Assembly: GCA_016748015.1 (NCBI GenBank)
Contig: JAAOMT010000608.1
Span: 62,001-126,000 of the forward strand
Reading direction: 5' to 3'
DNA: 64,000 nucleotides
From: Geosiphon pyriformis
Lineage: Eukaryota > Glomeromycota > Glomeromycetes > Archaeosporales > Geosiphonaceae
The notes beneath the pieces are model-generated. The model was not told where the DNA came from. It ran no database searches and was given only the letters and a program-made list of their open reading frames with translations. Below are positions 10,788-22,340 of this stretch, one piece after another (positions within the stretch are counted from its first letter, which is position 1; the number at the start of each line of letters is the position of its first letter). Both the position numbers and the translations under genes were made by a program.

Positions 10788-12521
10788 GTGGTGAGTCATT
10801 AGTCGTACTGGTTATAGCTGTTGTGTTCGTGAGTTAGTGGACGTCTGTAATTCGTCGCCGATAAAGATAAGAGTAATCCCATATAGGATAAAATTTTGCT
10901 TAAAGGCAGAGAACACCTCTTTATATATGTTACTGCCTCTAAGTTGTTGATTTTGAGATCAAAAATTACGCGTTTGTTTTTCACGCGAAAACGCGAAAAC
11001 AAGAATCCAAGAATACAAGGGTGGGTTTAACTAGACATTTTTAGTAAAATTGATTTGAAGATAACCTCCTGAGTTTGTCATTAAAAACAAAGCGTCACTT
11101 TTTGAAACCTTAGTACTTTCTGGAAAATTTTTATATTACTACGCGGATCCTCATGACTAATGTAATTTTAAGCAGATCCTCATGACTCATTTTTTTTTGA
11201 CTCAGCTATCCTAAAATGGCTAAATAGAATCAGTATGGGAAATCAAATTCACATCCCCCTTAAAACCGTGGGACCCATATCTCTTATGCGAAAATTAATA
11301 CACTAGACTCAATAATGTAAATGGTCACAGCATAAAGAACATGGTGTTCATATTTCATAGCCGAAAGCGCCTCCAAACATTAAGGCAAATTACTCGAGTC
11401 CAATAGATGTTTCCCCATTCCTTTTTTTGATCTTTCATGGAAACAGACCTTTACTGCGTTATACGAATGCCCCCGTTTTTTAAAGCGTAAATTTCATATT
11501 CTTTTTTTAACACCCTTCATACTAAATTCTTTAATTAGCTTATCTATCAAACAACTGGACTATCAATTTCTTGAGTTAATTGCATCATTTAGTTATTCAT
11601 TTATTTACTTAATAAAATTGAAAGAAGCTCTTATTTGAATATAATTCCACAGAGAACGACGACCACGTTATTTTTGTTTATAATCGATGGCTCTAGCTAT
11701 CATATCTGTGTACTTTTTGTATAGAAAATCTATTTCTGAACATAAAATAGATTGTAATTTTATATTTCAATGTAAATCTGCAATGACTAAAACACATTAT
11801 AAGAAACAAATCAAATTATAAAACTTAAAATATCAAAAAGATTCTTTTTCCTGAAAAAAAGGTTTCACACAATTCTGACAAGGACTTGATGGAAAATATT
11901 TTACACAAGAAAATATCATTCCATATGATTCCAAAGTTGATACAGCTGGAATTACGATATTATTGTGGCCCTATTAAAAATCTTTGAAAGTTATGATTTT
12001 TGTCGTACTTCACACCACTATTTAATAATTCAGAACTTAAATGGTATTTAAACAAGCCCGGAATGATCTTTCTGAATACATTTATTATGAAAATTTGATC
12101 GAAAATATGTAATTGCTGCAAATAGGAGCACAATCAAATAGTATTTTTTGTATAAAATCAATAAATACCATGATTAAGTATGAACAAATAAAAAACGTGA
12201 TTTAAAATATATCTGCATATTTTCTATAAATACTTTTAAAAAATTAATTAAAAATTGTATATCAAAAGACCAAATTTTCAAATTATATTGATTTTGATTT
12301 ATTAGTTAATCAAAAAAATGAATCTTTGATTTAATTTAATTTAAATTTAGAACTAATAAATAAAAACATATATGAAGGATTAAAAACAATAAAATAAGTG
12401 AGATAATAAAAAAGGAAAAAAAGAGCTTTGAATTAAATATTTTAAATTATTCATTTAAAATCAATATAAAATAATAATTTTTTAAATATTATTAACTTGA
12501 GTATTTTAAGCTTTAAAACTA

Positions 12522-12567
<46 letters not shown>

Positions 12568-14373
12568 TACAATATTTTATTTTTGAAATATTAAAAACTT
12601 TAAAGTAAAATTTAGTTTTGTATTTTCAAATTAAAAATCAAAAAATAGATAATAATTATTATATTATTGAATATATTGTACTATATAATTTTATACAGGG
12701 TATACTACAAGGGTTATAACTCCCAGTACCCAGCTATTATTAGTATAATTTAATAATAGCGACTTTATTACCTTAATAGTATTTTTATAAAAGATCTGGC
12801 AAGAGCCAAAAACATATATTAGGCCATATTCTCAAACCATAAAAAACACGCAAAACATCATGAATAATGTTAAAGGTAGTAAAAAAAGTATTCAAGAAAG
12901 CTGAGATTGAGTAGAAAAATTAAGTGAGTTGAAGAGGAAGCTAAGAGAAGAAAAGTGGAAGAACGGTAATGAAAGGGTGATATTGAAAGGAGAGAAGGAA
13001 GAGCTGGAAGAAAATTCAAAGGATTTAAAAGTATACAAGAAAGATTAAAAGAAGTATTACGTACAGTTGAGACAAGTAATCACGTACTTAAATTTAATAA
13101 AAAACAATATTTAATATTACTATTTTTTTTAAAAAAAAAAATCAATTTGAAAATTTTTGATATTTTTTTATTTAAAATCAATTAATTAATATTAATCTAA
13201 AAATAAAATATTCTAATTTTTATTTAAATAATAATTTATAACATTAAGATATAAAAATAATATTTTTTTAACCATTCATTTATTTTGTTTTGATATATCT
13301 CAGTTAAAGAAATTTTTTTTTTAAAGTTTTCAATTAAATATTCAAGACTATTTAAAATAGTTAATTTTTATACTAGAAACTTTATTTTTTTTAACCATTA
13401 ATAATTGTTTGATCTTTATATAAATTTTTAAAACAAGTTTCAGCTCTTTTAACTTTTATTTTTAATCGCACAACATTTATTTTAGAATTTGTTGAAAGAG
13501 AATGTAAATACCTTTTGGAAAAATTTAAGTGATAATTAAGATAAACCTTTAATCAACTAGAAAATTTACATGAAATTGTTAGATTCATATTAAAATGGAT
13601 TATTTATTGTTTTTAGTGAAATAAAATGTGTAGTTTAAAAGAACTAATCAAAAATATTTCCGCCTTTTTTGGTAATATTTGAATCGATCAAGCTGTATAG
13701 TTTGTAATTTACATGTTTCTCGACTATATTTCATCCGCTAATAACTTATTAACAAATATGCTTCACAACTCTATGGGAAAATTTATTAAGAACGTCAAAT
13801 TTCTCATCTAAAATTGCAAATAAATAAGTTTTATTGGTAATCATTAAAAGTATTTGTTCCCCTATAATGGGCTTACAGATTATTTAATTATCAATTTAAA
13901 ACGTAAAAATTTACTTGAAAATGAAAGGCTGATGTGAAAACCATTAAAAATAATTTAAAACCAAAAGTTAGTAAAATTTTTAAAGATTTTTTATTTTAAC
14001 TTGAAAGACGATGAGCAATTCAATTATATTTATTATGAGTTGATACTTAATTTAGAGCAACACTGAGTCAATTAATTATTTTTAATCATTAAAATTTAAA
14101 TTATATCATCCTTTTAATGACTGCGTGAACTCGATCTTTAAAGAAATTCAGAAGAATCAACTTGTAATATTTAATTGGTAAATTCACTTAATTATCATTA
14201 AAAATCAATGATCGAGGGAATTATTTAACAGTTTTAAAAGAAAAAAACCCAAAATTTTAAAGATTTATTTAATTTAATTGAGAATCACGAATCTTGGTTC
14301 ATTAAACTATACAAATAATAATTTATAAAAGAATGGTTGTATAATAGAGAGTGACTCTGAGATATAATCCCTT
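10788..14373. other. Long AT-rich intergenic region
   Basis: No gene is supported. A purine-rich stretch at about 12900-13050 could encode a 45-residue coiled-coil-like fragment, but it is closed on both sides by stops. A hairpin-like pair, GCTATTATTAG / TAATAATAGC, lies near 12733-12762. Confidence 0.55.
12522..12566. repeat. (ATT)n microsatellite
   Basis: Fifteen uninterrupted ATT units. Confidence 0.95.
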
Positions 14374-14378
14374 TTGAA

Positions 14379-14387
14379 TATAAAAAG
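14379..14387 (+). promoter_or_regulatory. TATA box of the secreted Asn/Gly-rich peptide gene
   Basis: TATAAAAAG lies 118 bp before the chosen ATG at 14497. An upstream in-frame start candidate at 14374 overlaps this element, which argues against using it. Between TATA and ATG is a leader containing repeated AAGCTTTCATCC units (14410-14460). Confidence 0.55.
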
Positions 14388-14409
14388 ACCTCGTCTCGCT
14401 GGCATTTTT

Positions 14410-14460
14410 TTTTCATCCAAGCAAGCTTTCATCCAAGCTTTCATCCTAGCTTTCATCCTA
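14410..14460 (+). repeat. Short tandem repeat in the 5' leader (AAGCTTTCATCC)
   Basis: Four related copies of (AAGC)TTTCATCC(A/T)A sit in the leader just upstream of the coding start at 14497. Confidence 0.7.
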
Positions 14461-14496
14461 AATCTCTACACTCTTTTTTTAACTCACTCTATAAAA

Positions 14497-14754
14497 ATGG
14501 CAAAAATCTCTCTCGCCCTCACAGCTGTTCTTGCTACAGCTCTTGTTCTTTTAGCTGCTTCACCTTTAACAATTGCCCAGCCAAGCCATGTTAACTCTAA
14601 TATCGGCAACAATGACGGTAACGATAACGGCAATTTTAACAAAGGTAACAACAATGGTGTCGATAACGGAAATGCTAACGGAGTCGGGAATAAAAATTAT
14701 TGGACTGGTACTCTTAACGGCAAAATCGATCATTCTTTCAACGATGATGATTAA
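14497..14754 (+). CDS. Small secreted Asn/Gly-rich protein (85 aa)
   Basis: A single-exon gene starting MAKISLALTAVLATALVLLA, a classical signal peptide with a long hydrophobic core and likely cleavage after about residue 27 (SPLTIAQ). The mature part is about 58 residues of NxG/NG repeats (GNNDGNDNGNFNKGN, GVDNGNANGVGN) followed by a non-repetitive tail around NYWTGTLNGKIDHSF and an acidic end. There are no cysteines. The start at 14497 was chosen because it directly precedes the signal sequence and lies about 90-120 bp after a TATA box. The longer open frame reaches back into that TATA box. The family is not recognised. The features fit a secreted effector or a wall-associated peptide, but that is inference. 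The protein at 21488-21868 has the same Asn/Gly style without a signal peptide. Confidence 0.72.
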   Translation: MAKISLALTAVLATALVLLAASPLTIAQPSHVNSNIGNNDGNDNGNFNKGNNNGVDNGNANGVGNKNYWTGTLNGKIDHSFNDDD

Positions 14755-16337
14755 AAATAATCAAAATAGCTATTGTTGTTAGGAGTACCCTTTTTAGATT
14801 TCCAAAAGAATTCATTAGTAATTTCCTGTGGATAAATTCCTAGATTTTTGATAACAAATATAAAGTCACGTTTTTTGTTGAGCTAGGAGTCTTCTCTGTG
14901 CAATTAAATAGATTTTGTACTTAAATAAATCGAAATTTAAAGGCTGAGAAGCTAAGCCCTTTAGTTTGTCATGTGAAAATTCATTGCCCATCAAATACTA
15001 ATATCTTTTAAACCATCCGATTTTTTCTCAACTCTGATTTAATTCAAGTAAATAATTAAGGGATTTTATTTTGTTTGGCAGGAATTGAATATTTAACGAT
15101 TCAAATCGAATTCGTGTAACTCGTCCATTTTAAGTATTATATTTTTGAATAACGGAAGATTAAATAATATCCTAAAGCTAAAAATGCACAACCCCAAATC
15201 ATTTAACATTTTCGGAATAAGGGCATATATGAAAAGCAAGTGAGATAAAATGTCAAACAAAATATTTCAATATATATGTATAATACCTATTATAATGTCA
15301 ACTCAAAGTGTATAAATTTTCATCAGCTCTCCATCTGTCCACAACCTACCCATGTCTCCCGCGATAATTTCAAGACATAAAGAAACCAAGTAGAAGCCTG
15401 CAATATCTTCTTTTAAAGAATGTCATAATGTTATGTTGCTGATCATATAACCCGCGGAGATATTATTTGCTTTGGTGATTAAAAATGAATGTATTTTCTA
15501 ATCGGAGTCATTAAAAGTTGCAATTGATTTTAGCAAAGGGACCATTTTAGCTAAATGGTCTGTTTATAAAAAGTGTACAAAGATTAAATTGCTCCGGGTG
15601 TAACAGGATAATTAATTTTTTTCATGCAGAAATTCTCTTTGTTCTTTAAACTAATATGGTGAAATCATATTTTTTTATCACAAAAATTCAAATCTCCGCT
15701 TTAGTTTTCCGAATGAAAATCTCAAGACTTCGATCAAAGATTTCTTTGAAATTTATTGCATGATTTCTATAATCTTTATTAAAAAAATTTTGAAGAGACT
15801 TCTTTTTCGGGCTTAAAAATACTAGTTATTACAATAATAATGATTGATAAAATAAAGCTACTTGGATACTGTAGTTATAAGATGATTAAACTAATAGCAA
15901 AAAAAAATAAGCTTTTGCTGAGTTTTAACTAGTCTTTGATCAAGATCCTTTAAATATCTATATTTTTGACAATAAAATATCATGAAAAAGTCATTTAATT
16001 AATTAAAATCAAATGAGATATTTATTTTTAATAACTGATTAAAAGAATTAAACACTATAAAAAATATTCTTGTTCTGATAAATAAATAAAAATTATTGTT
16101 TTAAAACAGGATTAATTTTGTCAACTAGAATATTATTAATTCCAAGCAGGTCTCCTAAAAATAAGGTTACTCGAAATGCATCGCGCCTTTTTGTCAATAT
16201 CCTTATTCGACTCCTTTGTCTACACGTTTATAAATATTATGTGTGATACAGCCTTTTCAATATCTGTGTTGAGAGATACAGAATTGGAAAAAGATAAATA
16301 ACTTTGATATTTCTTACCACTTTTCCTCCCAACAAAT
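14755..16337. other. Intergenic region
   Basis: It separates two plus-strand genes. It is A/T-rich with no open frame of interest. The last 100-130 bases are the likely leader of the 574-aa membrane protein. Confidence 0.6.
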
Positions 16338-18062
16338 ATGAATGCTCTTCCTGTCCACAAAATGGCCACCCTCGTCAACAAACAGACTTTTAATAAAAAC
16401 ACAATCAAAAGATGTGTGTGTCTAGTTGGACTAGTAGCTGGACCGCTCGCGTGGTTAGCATTGGTTGTGCTCTTGGTGCGTAATGCAACTATTAAGGACG
16501 GAACAATCTTTCTTCCTGTTCAACCAGGTGTGATATTAGGGCTTAACTCTACAATTAGGTATATTATCACATTTATGTTGACTTCATCCATAACCTACGT
16601 GTTGGAAGCCAGCTTGCGTTATTACCAAATTAGCAGTATCCAGACGAACGGTTTAGAATTGTCACGTCTTATCAAATTAGGGGTTGAAAAAAAAATTGGG
16701 GATATTATGGCTGTCTTTTGGAATAGACCAACGGGGCTCAAGGCAGTTTGGTTTTGGCTGTCCGTGGTTGTTCTGGTGCCCTACATATTAGCAACTGCAG
16801 ATATCTTACTACACTATTGGGTCACCGTGGATAATAAATTAGAGAGGGGACAACAGAAATATATGAACAATACAATTTCGCTAGAATGTAGTGACGTAGA
16901 GAGTATATTAAGTCTAGACACTTGTGTTCACTGGCAAGCTGCAACCGGAAGTGGACTCAGGTATCCAAGATTCATATCTGACTTTAGAAGGAATGCAACC
17001 ACCAACATTAAAGGTTATGATATGAAAGAAGGAATAATTATTATGTCAAATTTGAATGAAACAATATGGCTTGGGTCTTTCCAAGCAATTACAATTGAAG
17101 CCAAGTGTCGTCCGGTTTCAAGGGAATGTGAGTTATCAGCTGACTATGGAGCTCAAACGAGTTTTCATTGTCCTAAAAGTATTTACGGAGTGGAAGGAAA
17201 CATACAAAATGTCACAAATGTTATTGTTCCACTCGGGACAGGCGCTGACTACTATCACCAATGGATCCCTACTAGTGCAGGTCAATCAGGAAAATTGGAA
17301 TGGTTAATCACCGGACAATTTCCTTATAATCCTTCTACAAATTATGATAATGAATTTGTGCAAGAAGTGCACCGTGATATGGCTATACTTTTATATTGCA
17401 ACACGACGACAACAGTAAGCACTTTGTTCTTCTCTATGGGAGATTGGGCTGTAAGACTTGATTATCCGTTAGATGCTAATTTGACTCGGAGTGTGAGCCA
17501 AGGGCTATATGAGTTGGATCTTCCAATTCACTTTGCACTCGCTGATGCATCTTTTAATGGGAGTAGTCAATCAGTAGCACTCGAGGCTGAACATCAGTTA
17601 AAACTTGGACTCAGTGCTATGCTAGGGAGCGTCGCTCATAGCGGCGTTGGAGGACCAGTCACTGTTGCTCATCAAGTTGTAGTAACAAGAATCTCAATAC
17701 CGGCATTGATTTTATACGGGATAGCATTGGTTATTATACCAATTATAATAATCATGTGGATATTATGGAACTTGAGGAAATATACGAAAGGATTTGATGC
17801 AGATGGCAGAGAGGTTGTCATACAAAGTGTGCTTGCCGAAATGCTAACACATACAGATAGATTGGTATATGATGCCGTAGCGCATCCGTCGGAGAGAGCA
17901 TGTCTTCAAAGTGTCGAGACTCAAAAAAAGCTTCTCAGTCAAGGTTCAGCCGGTATAGGACACAGGGCAGGACATTTTGGCCTCTTTAATGGTGTGGTTG
18001 CGTCGGCTGAAGGAGTGGTCAGTGTTGGGAAGGCGTCAGATTATGATTATCTGCAGAAATAG
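16338..18062 (+). CDS. Membrane protein with large glycosylated ectodomain (574 aa), unassigned
   Basis: A single uninterrupted exon with codon use clearly unlike the spacers. Predicted membrane segments are at about residues 27-47 (VCLVGLVAGPLAWLALVVLL), 74-92, 137-160 (FWLSVVVLVPYILATADILL) and 453-477 (ISIPALILYGIALVIIPIII). Between the third and fourth lies a loop of about 290 residues, with six cysteines (184, 196, 257, 264, 278, 354) and at least seven N-x-S/T sites. It is therefore probably extracellular and disulphide-bonded. A cytosolic tail of about 95 residues follows the last helix (basic NLRKYTKG, then acidic and Gly/Ser-rich). The first ATG was chosen, since it leaves a short N-terminus before TM1. 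I do not recognise the family. The topology suggests a surface receptor-like or scaffold protein. No catalytic motif is visible. Confidence 0.85.
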   Translation: MNALPVHKMATLVNKQTFNKNTIKRCVCLVGLVAGPLAWLALVVLLVRNATIKDGTIFLPVQPGVILGLNSTIRYIITFMLTSSITYVLEASLRYYQISSIQTNGLELSRLIKLGVEKKIGDIMAVFWNRPTGLKAVWFWLSVVVLVPYILATADILLHYWVTVDNKLERGQQKYMNNTISLECSDVESILSLDTCVHWQAATGSGLRYPRFISDFRRNATTNIKGYDMKEGIIIMSNLNETIWLGSFQAITIEAKCRPVSRECELSADYGAQTSFHCPKSIYGVEGNIQNVTNVIVPLGTGADYYHQWIPTSAGQSGKLEWLITGQFPYNPSTNYDNEFVQEVHRDMAILLYCNTTTTVSTLFFSMGDWAVRLDYPLDANLTRSVSQGLYELDLPIHFALADASFNGSSQSVALEAEHQLKLGLSAMLGSVAHSGVGGPVTVAHQVVVTRISIPALILYGIALVIIPIIIIMWILWNLRKYTKGFDADGREVVIQSVLAEMLTHTDRLVYDAVAHPSERACLQSVETQKKLLSQGSAGIGHRAGHFGLFNGVVASAEGVVSVGKASDYDYLQK

Positions 18063-18840
18063 CTGATAAGAGTGACTGGGGAAAGCATTCATCTATTTTG
18101 GTCGATTGGAGATTACGCGGTACCCAAGAAATATCAAATTTATAAATGAAATACTAGCTTTTTCATTTTTTTAATTCCCTTTAACAACTATCAAAAAGCT
18201 GGATCGCTTTTACAGCAATTCATGTCGCCTTCAATGTGTTTGTTATAAAATTGATATCCTCAAAATTAAAAATTTCCATTTTTGATGTGGAATTTTGTGG
18301 GTTTACGATCTAACATCTTTTAAATTCAATGCAAGAAATCAATTATGACAGCATCATTGTGGTTTGTCACCGAATCGCAGAATCCCTTAAGTGTATATAA
18401 AGCTTGTCGATAAATTATTCCATTTTCTAACCAATGAACAGCTTCCAAAGTTTATTTCGCATGGCGGATAAAAAAATTTGTAAATCCTTAATGTGAAAAA
18501 GTTAGAGACTCACGAATTTCAACTTTTGTACAAAATAGACATTGTTCTTTTTTCACCAGTATAAATGATAAATTTGCCAGTTCATGGTTCAGCTTGTTAA
18601 GAGCGTAAAATGTCTTCACAGATTGACTCGAAGAGCCGGCCCCACATCAAGTGCCCTTGTCCCAAGTATCGCTAATTCCGTCTCAATAACATTGAATTTC
18701 ACCTTTAAAGACCTAAAACTCGTGAAGCGAGCTTTTCGGAACAGTGTAAAAAATAATTTATCCCACTGTAACGGCGCAAAAATTTCCTCATTATATCATG
18801 CAATAAAATTTTTATAAACTAGACATACCAATAGTTCTTC
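18063..18840. other. Intergenic region with coding-like patches
   Basis: Around 18600-18670 the sequence is GC-richer. One frame reads SSQIDSKSRPHIKCPCPKY before a stop, a CxC pattern that faintly recalls zinc-binding N-termini of transposon proteins. No consistent gene could be assembled, so it is best treated as a relic. Confidence 0.3.
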
Positions 18841-19203
18841 GTGATCCATATAGGATATGCGCAAAAATTTATTTTGCGATTGGCCCAAATTATATTGGCG
18901 CACAAGCGTGGAAATTTATTATTTGGGGATTCATATCCTCGGAAGAAAGATATTAACCATAAACGACATTTCCACACTTACTTTCTTCCTAGTGGGATGG
19001 AGGTTATTCATACAAGCCCTTCCTTTAGATGCGTAGCATCGTTGCTACAAGCAATTCAAACCCATGGTGATATAGCTCAGCGATATTATCGTTTTTCGAT
19101 CCCTTACTGTGATATAGGACTAAATGAACTATATTTGGACATGCGCGGATTATTTTATTCGAGAGGTAAGGTAGCATATGATTTCGAATTCTCTTGGGCT
19201 TGA
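18841..19203 (+). other. Open frame of 120 codons, unassigned
   Basis: The frame opens with GTG, not ATG, and ends at TGA 19201-19203. The translation has a mixed composition (for example FHTYFLPSGMEVIHTSPSF and YYRFSIPYCDIGLNELYLDM), more protein-like than the surrounding A/T sequence. It has no recognisable domain and no convincing splice partners. It may be an exon, a relic or chance. Confidence 0.25.
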
Positions 19204-21487
19204 ACTATAAATTGCCTTTTGTACTCGGCTCATTATATTAATAAACTTCTTTAGTCGAGAATGTAACGATCTTCTGAAACCTAACAGAAGAAATTTATCA
19301 TATAATACAATGCGTCGCGGTGCCCCAAATTGTAATTTGATAAATAAAAAGGATATAATGCTTTATCTTTAAGAGATTAATAATGAAAAATTAGTGATTT
19401 TATTATTAAATTGAAACACAACCAATTTTTTCTTCATTTTCTTCATTTTTATTAACAATAAATTTTATCATAATCTAATCCATTCATAACATTAGAAAAT
19501 GAATACTTGCAGAATAATTTCAGAATTAATTTTTGCTTATACAACTGACATCCATTTGTATGCAATTTTGCATATTTCAAGTTTTTTGACTTGGTTTTAT
19601 TAAGATTAATACTTGCCATCTATCCATGTCAATAAGAGTAAGTAATATCTTAAAAAGTAATTAGGAATATTAAGTAGTTGACATATAAATGTCATGTTTT
19701 TCGATTTTATTCTTAACAATATAATTAAAATGACTTTTAAATAAATTAAAACCCAAAAAAGTGCCTTTTTTTATTGACTATTTAATCAATCTTTGGCATA
19801 ATTATTAATTTAAATCAAACTTGCTTGATTTTTTTATCCAATATCTTTTAAAAACAAGTATTTTTTAATTATAAAACATCTTTTTTTTTTAATCATTAAT
19901 TAAATTTATGTTAAAATTATTTGAGTATATCAAAATAAATAAATTTTTGCAATATAACTTAAAAAAAGGTTTCATACCAACATAAATAAATTAAAAATTA
20001 AGTGCAATAGTTTTTTTCATTTTAAATTTGTATAAAATCTTAATTTTAAAGAAAAACATATTTATATTATTTAATTAGTAAAACTAAATATTTTCGCATT
20101 TTAATAAGTAATAATTTTAAATTATTTATAATTATTTTTTATAATTTAAATATTAAACAGATAAAAGTCTTAAAATATTTAACATATTAAATTTAACTTT
20201 AAAACAAATTTATAGTGATTTTATATCTTTATTATATCAAAAATTTGTGAGATACAAAGATTTTGAAACAAAATTAATTTTTTATGTAATAAAGATAATT
20301 AATTGGAATGTGTTTTTGATAATTTAAAAATCAAAAAATTAGTTTTTAAATATTTATTTAAATAATCATATAACAACTTTAAGTTTCATTTAGCTAAATT
20401 TAATAATTGCTTTTTAAAATATATTTAATGAAAAAAAAATACCAATTTAAAATTAATATCTGTTTTATTGGATCATTAATTAATAAAAACAATTATTAAA
20501 TAATTTTCAGGCTATAGAAAAATTATTTATCAAAACTATTGAAATGCAAACATGACCTTAAGTAAAAAAATAATAGCATATTAATTTTTTAACGGCTAGT
20601 TTTAGAATCAACTTACGAAAGTATTTTGGATTGTAATTAAAATTCTAAATTTAAAGATTTGCTTAAAAAGTTTACGTGAAACCAAGCTTTGCATTTTTTT
20701 CAAGGCAAAAAGAAGAATTTATAAAATCGGAAGTAAAACCAACTTTTGGCACGTTCACATAATTAAACCCTCAAAAATGTTTGCAGAGCCCAAGAAAGTT
20801 TTCAATTTAATGAAAAAACTAAAAAAAAAACAATCTTAAACCCTATATAATGCATAAGAAACCAATGATCATTGAAGTAAACCGAATCAAACAGTTAAAG
20901 TGGGGCTAAACCCTACAAGAATTGGATTGATGACGTGTCTTTGGACAGACGAACTCACTACTAATATTGAAAATTTCGTATATGGTGTCATAAAAGTGAG
21001 TCTTACAACCCTGTTCATACACTAGCAACCGTTAAAAGTTGACGCAAATATATTATGGTATAGGGATGTAATAGCGGACAAGGTTTGAATCATTTGATTC
21101 GTACCCTGCCCCCTCTTCACGTATTACTCGTGAAGCATATGGAAAGTCACGAAAAGAACCTGACTTGGAGGAATCATTAGAGACATTCTTCAATTTATTG
21201 ACTTGATGCCAAATATCTTAAAGAAGTTATAAAAAGAAAGGGTTATGCGACCCATTGGTAGACGTCTGTTTAAAGTTCTAATGAAAAAGTTACTTTTATT
21301 ACATAGATCGGGTATGAATAAGTGAGCATTTTTTATCTCGAGAAAATAGTACTAATTTTTTTACAAGAAGCACCTTTTATTGATTCAGAGATTTAGACTT
21401 TCATGTTAATATATAAAGCTGGAAAAATGTTTATTTTACTTGATAAATGTCAATTATTTGATCGTAATGTATTCGGCATCCGTTTTT
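19204..21487. other. Very AT-rich intergenic region
   Basis: From 19204 to about 20880 the sequence is almost pure A/T. Around 20900-21260 it becomes mixed, with a 40-codon open stretch ending near 21030, but no gene can be supported. Confidence 0.55.
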
Positions 21488-21868
21488 TTATCTCAGTTTT
21501 CCGTTATAGTTCCCATTCCCGTTTCCGTTACCATTACCATTGCCATTACCATTGCCATTACCATTGCCATTACCATTGCCATTACCATTGCCATTACCAT
21601 TGCCATTGCCATTGCCATTGAAATTTCCATTTCCCCAACCTTTACTGTTTCCATTGAAATTCCCATTTCCTACACCATCCCCTCTCCCGTTAAAATTTCC
21701 ATTTCCCCGTCCTTCCCCATTTCCGTTGAAATTTCCATTCAAATATCCGTTTCCATGACCGTTTCCATGACCATTTCCATAGCCACTGCCATTACCATAT
21801 CCGTTTCCGTGACCACTACCAAAGTTAAAGTTTCCATTGAAATTACCTCGTCCGTTATGATCAGACAT
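21488..21868 (-). CDS. Asn/Gly-repeat protein (126 aa)
   Basis: A single exon starting [20 protein letters not shown] and ending in NYNGKLR. About 110 residues are NG, GNFN and GNGN repeats. The C-terminal half is an almost pure (NG)n run of about 20 units encoded by alternating AATGGC/AATGGT codons. There is no signal peptide, membrane segment or cysteine. The minus strand was chosen over the plus-strand frames (Pro-Leu and Ile-Thr-Ala runs) for three reasons: it starts at an ATG in an AAAA context, it has a TATA element about 140 bp upstream, and its non-repeat ends keep the same Asn/Gly style. It resembles the secreted peptide at 14497 in composition only. The function is unknown. Such proteins can be cytosolic low-complexity or condensate-forming proteins, which is inference. 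Confidence 0.6.
   Translation of the reverse strand: MSDHNGRGNFNGNFNFGSGHGNGYGNGSGYGNGHGNGHGNGYLNGNFNGNGEGRGNGNFNGRGDGVGNGNFNGNSKGWGNGNFNGNGNGNGNGNGNGNGNGNGNGNGNGNGNGNGNGNGNYNGKLR
21528..21620. repeat. 12-bp coding minisatellite (CCATTGCCATTA)
   Basis: A near-perfect array that encodes the (NG)n run on the minus strand. The unit is a multiple of three, so length changes keep the frame. Confidence 0.9.
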
Positions 21869-22003
21869 TTTTGTAGGTTAAAAAGAAATATCAAGGTTTT
21901 AAGGTTTGAATGATTCTCGGTTGATTAATGATTTAAAAATTTTCTGCGATTTAGTTTTGCGCGTTTTACTTATTAAATTTTCATATCAATGCCCAAAGGC
22001 CCC

Positions 22004-22013
22004 TATATATATA
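22004..22013 (-). promoter_or_regulatory. TATA box of the Asn/Gly-repeat gene
   Basis: Reads TATATATAG on the minus strand about 140 bp before the ATG at 21868. The spacing is similar to that at the 14497 gene. Confidence 0.45.
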
Positions 22014-22340
22014 CTTTTTCGCAATCAATTTGCAGAATGACGTAAAAAACTATTCAGAAGGTGGGAGCTTTCTTGTGGCTGGTTAATGACCTAATCCAGG
22101 GTATTGCCGAAAGATCAACGTGCAACTAACCGTTGTCATGGCTTTTTCTCTCGAATATACCATAACTCAAGCACGTCAAGGATGCGTCATGGGAATTTTT
22201 GATAGTGGATTGTTCTATTAATAATGACTGAGCCCTTAAAACGGCTCTTAATTAGTAAATCAAAATTACGGGTCATTCCGCTAAAACTCTTGGACCAAAT
22301 TTTAGAAGTAGTCGCATTTCTCATTCATTGTGTAACACTT

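Noticed and set aside
12690-12765. Possible transposon end (TACAGGGTATACTACAAGGG) and hairpin
   Set aside because: No matching inverted copy was found nearby, so an element cannot be defined.
12900-13050. Coiled-coil-like purine-rich stretch (LKRKLREEKWK...)
   Set aside because: Only about 45 codons, closed by TGA and TAA, with no splice partners. Purine-rich DNA gives Lys/Glu runs by chance.
21403-21913. Plus-strand frames of Pro-Leu and Ile-Thr-Ala repeats
   Set aside because: They are the complementary readings of the (NG)n array. Start context, TATA position and non-repeat ends favour the minus strand.
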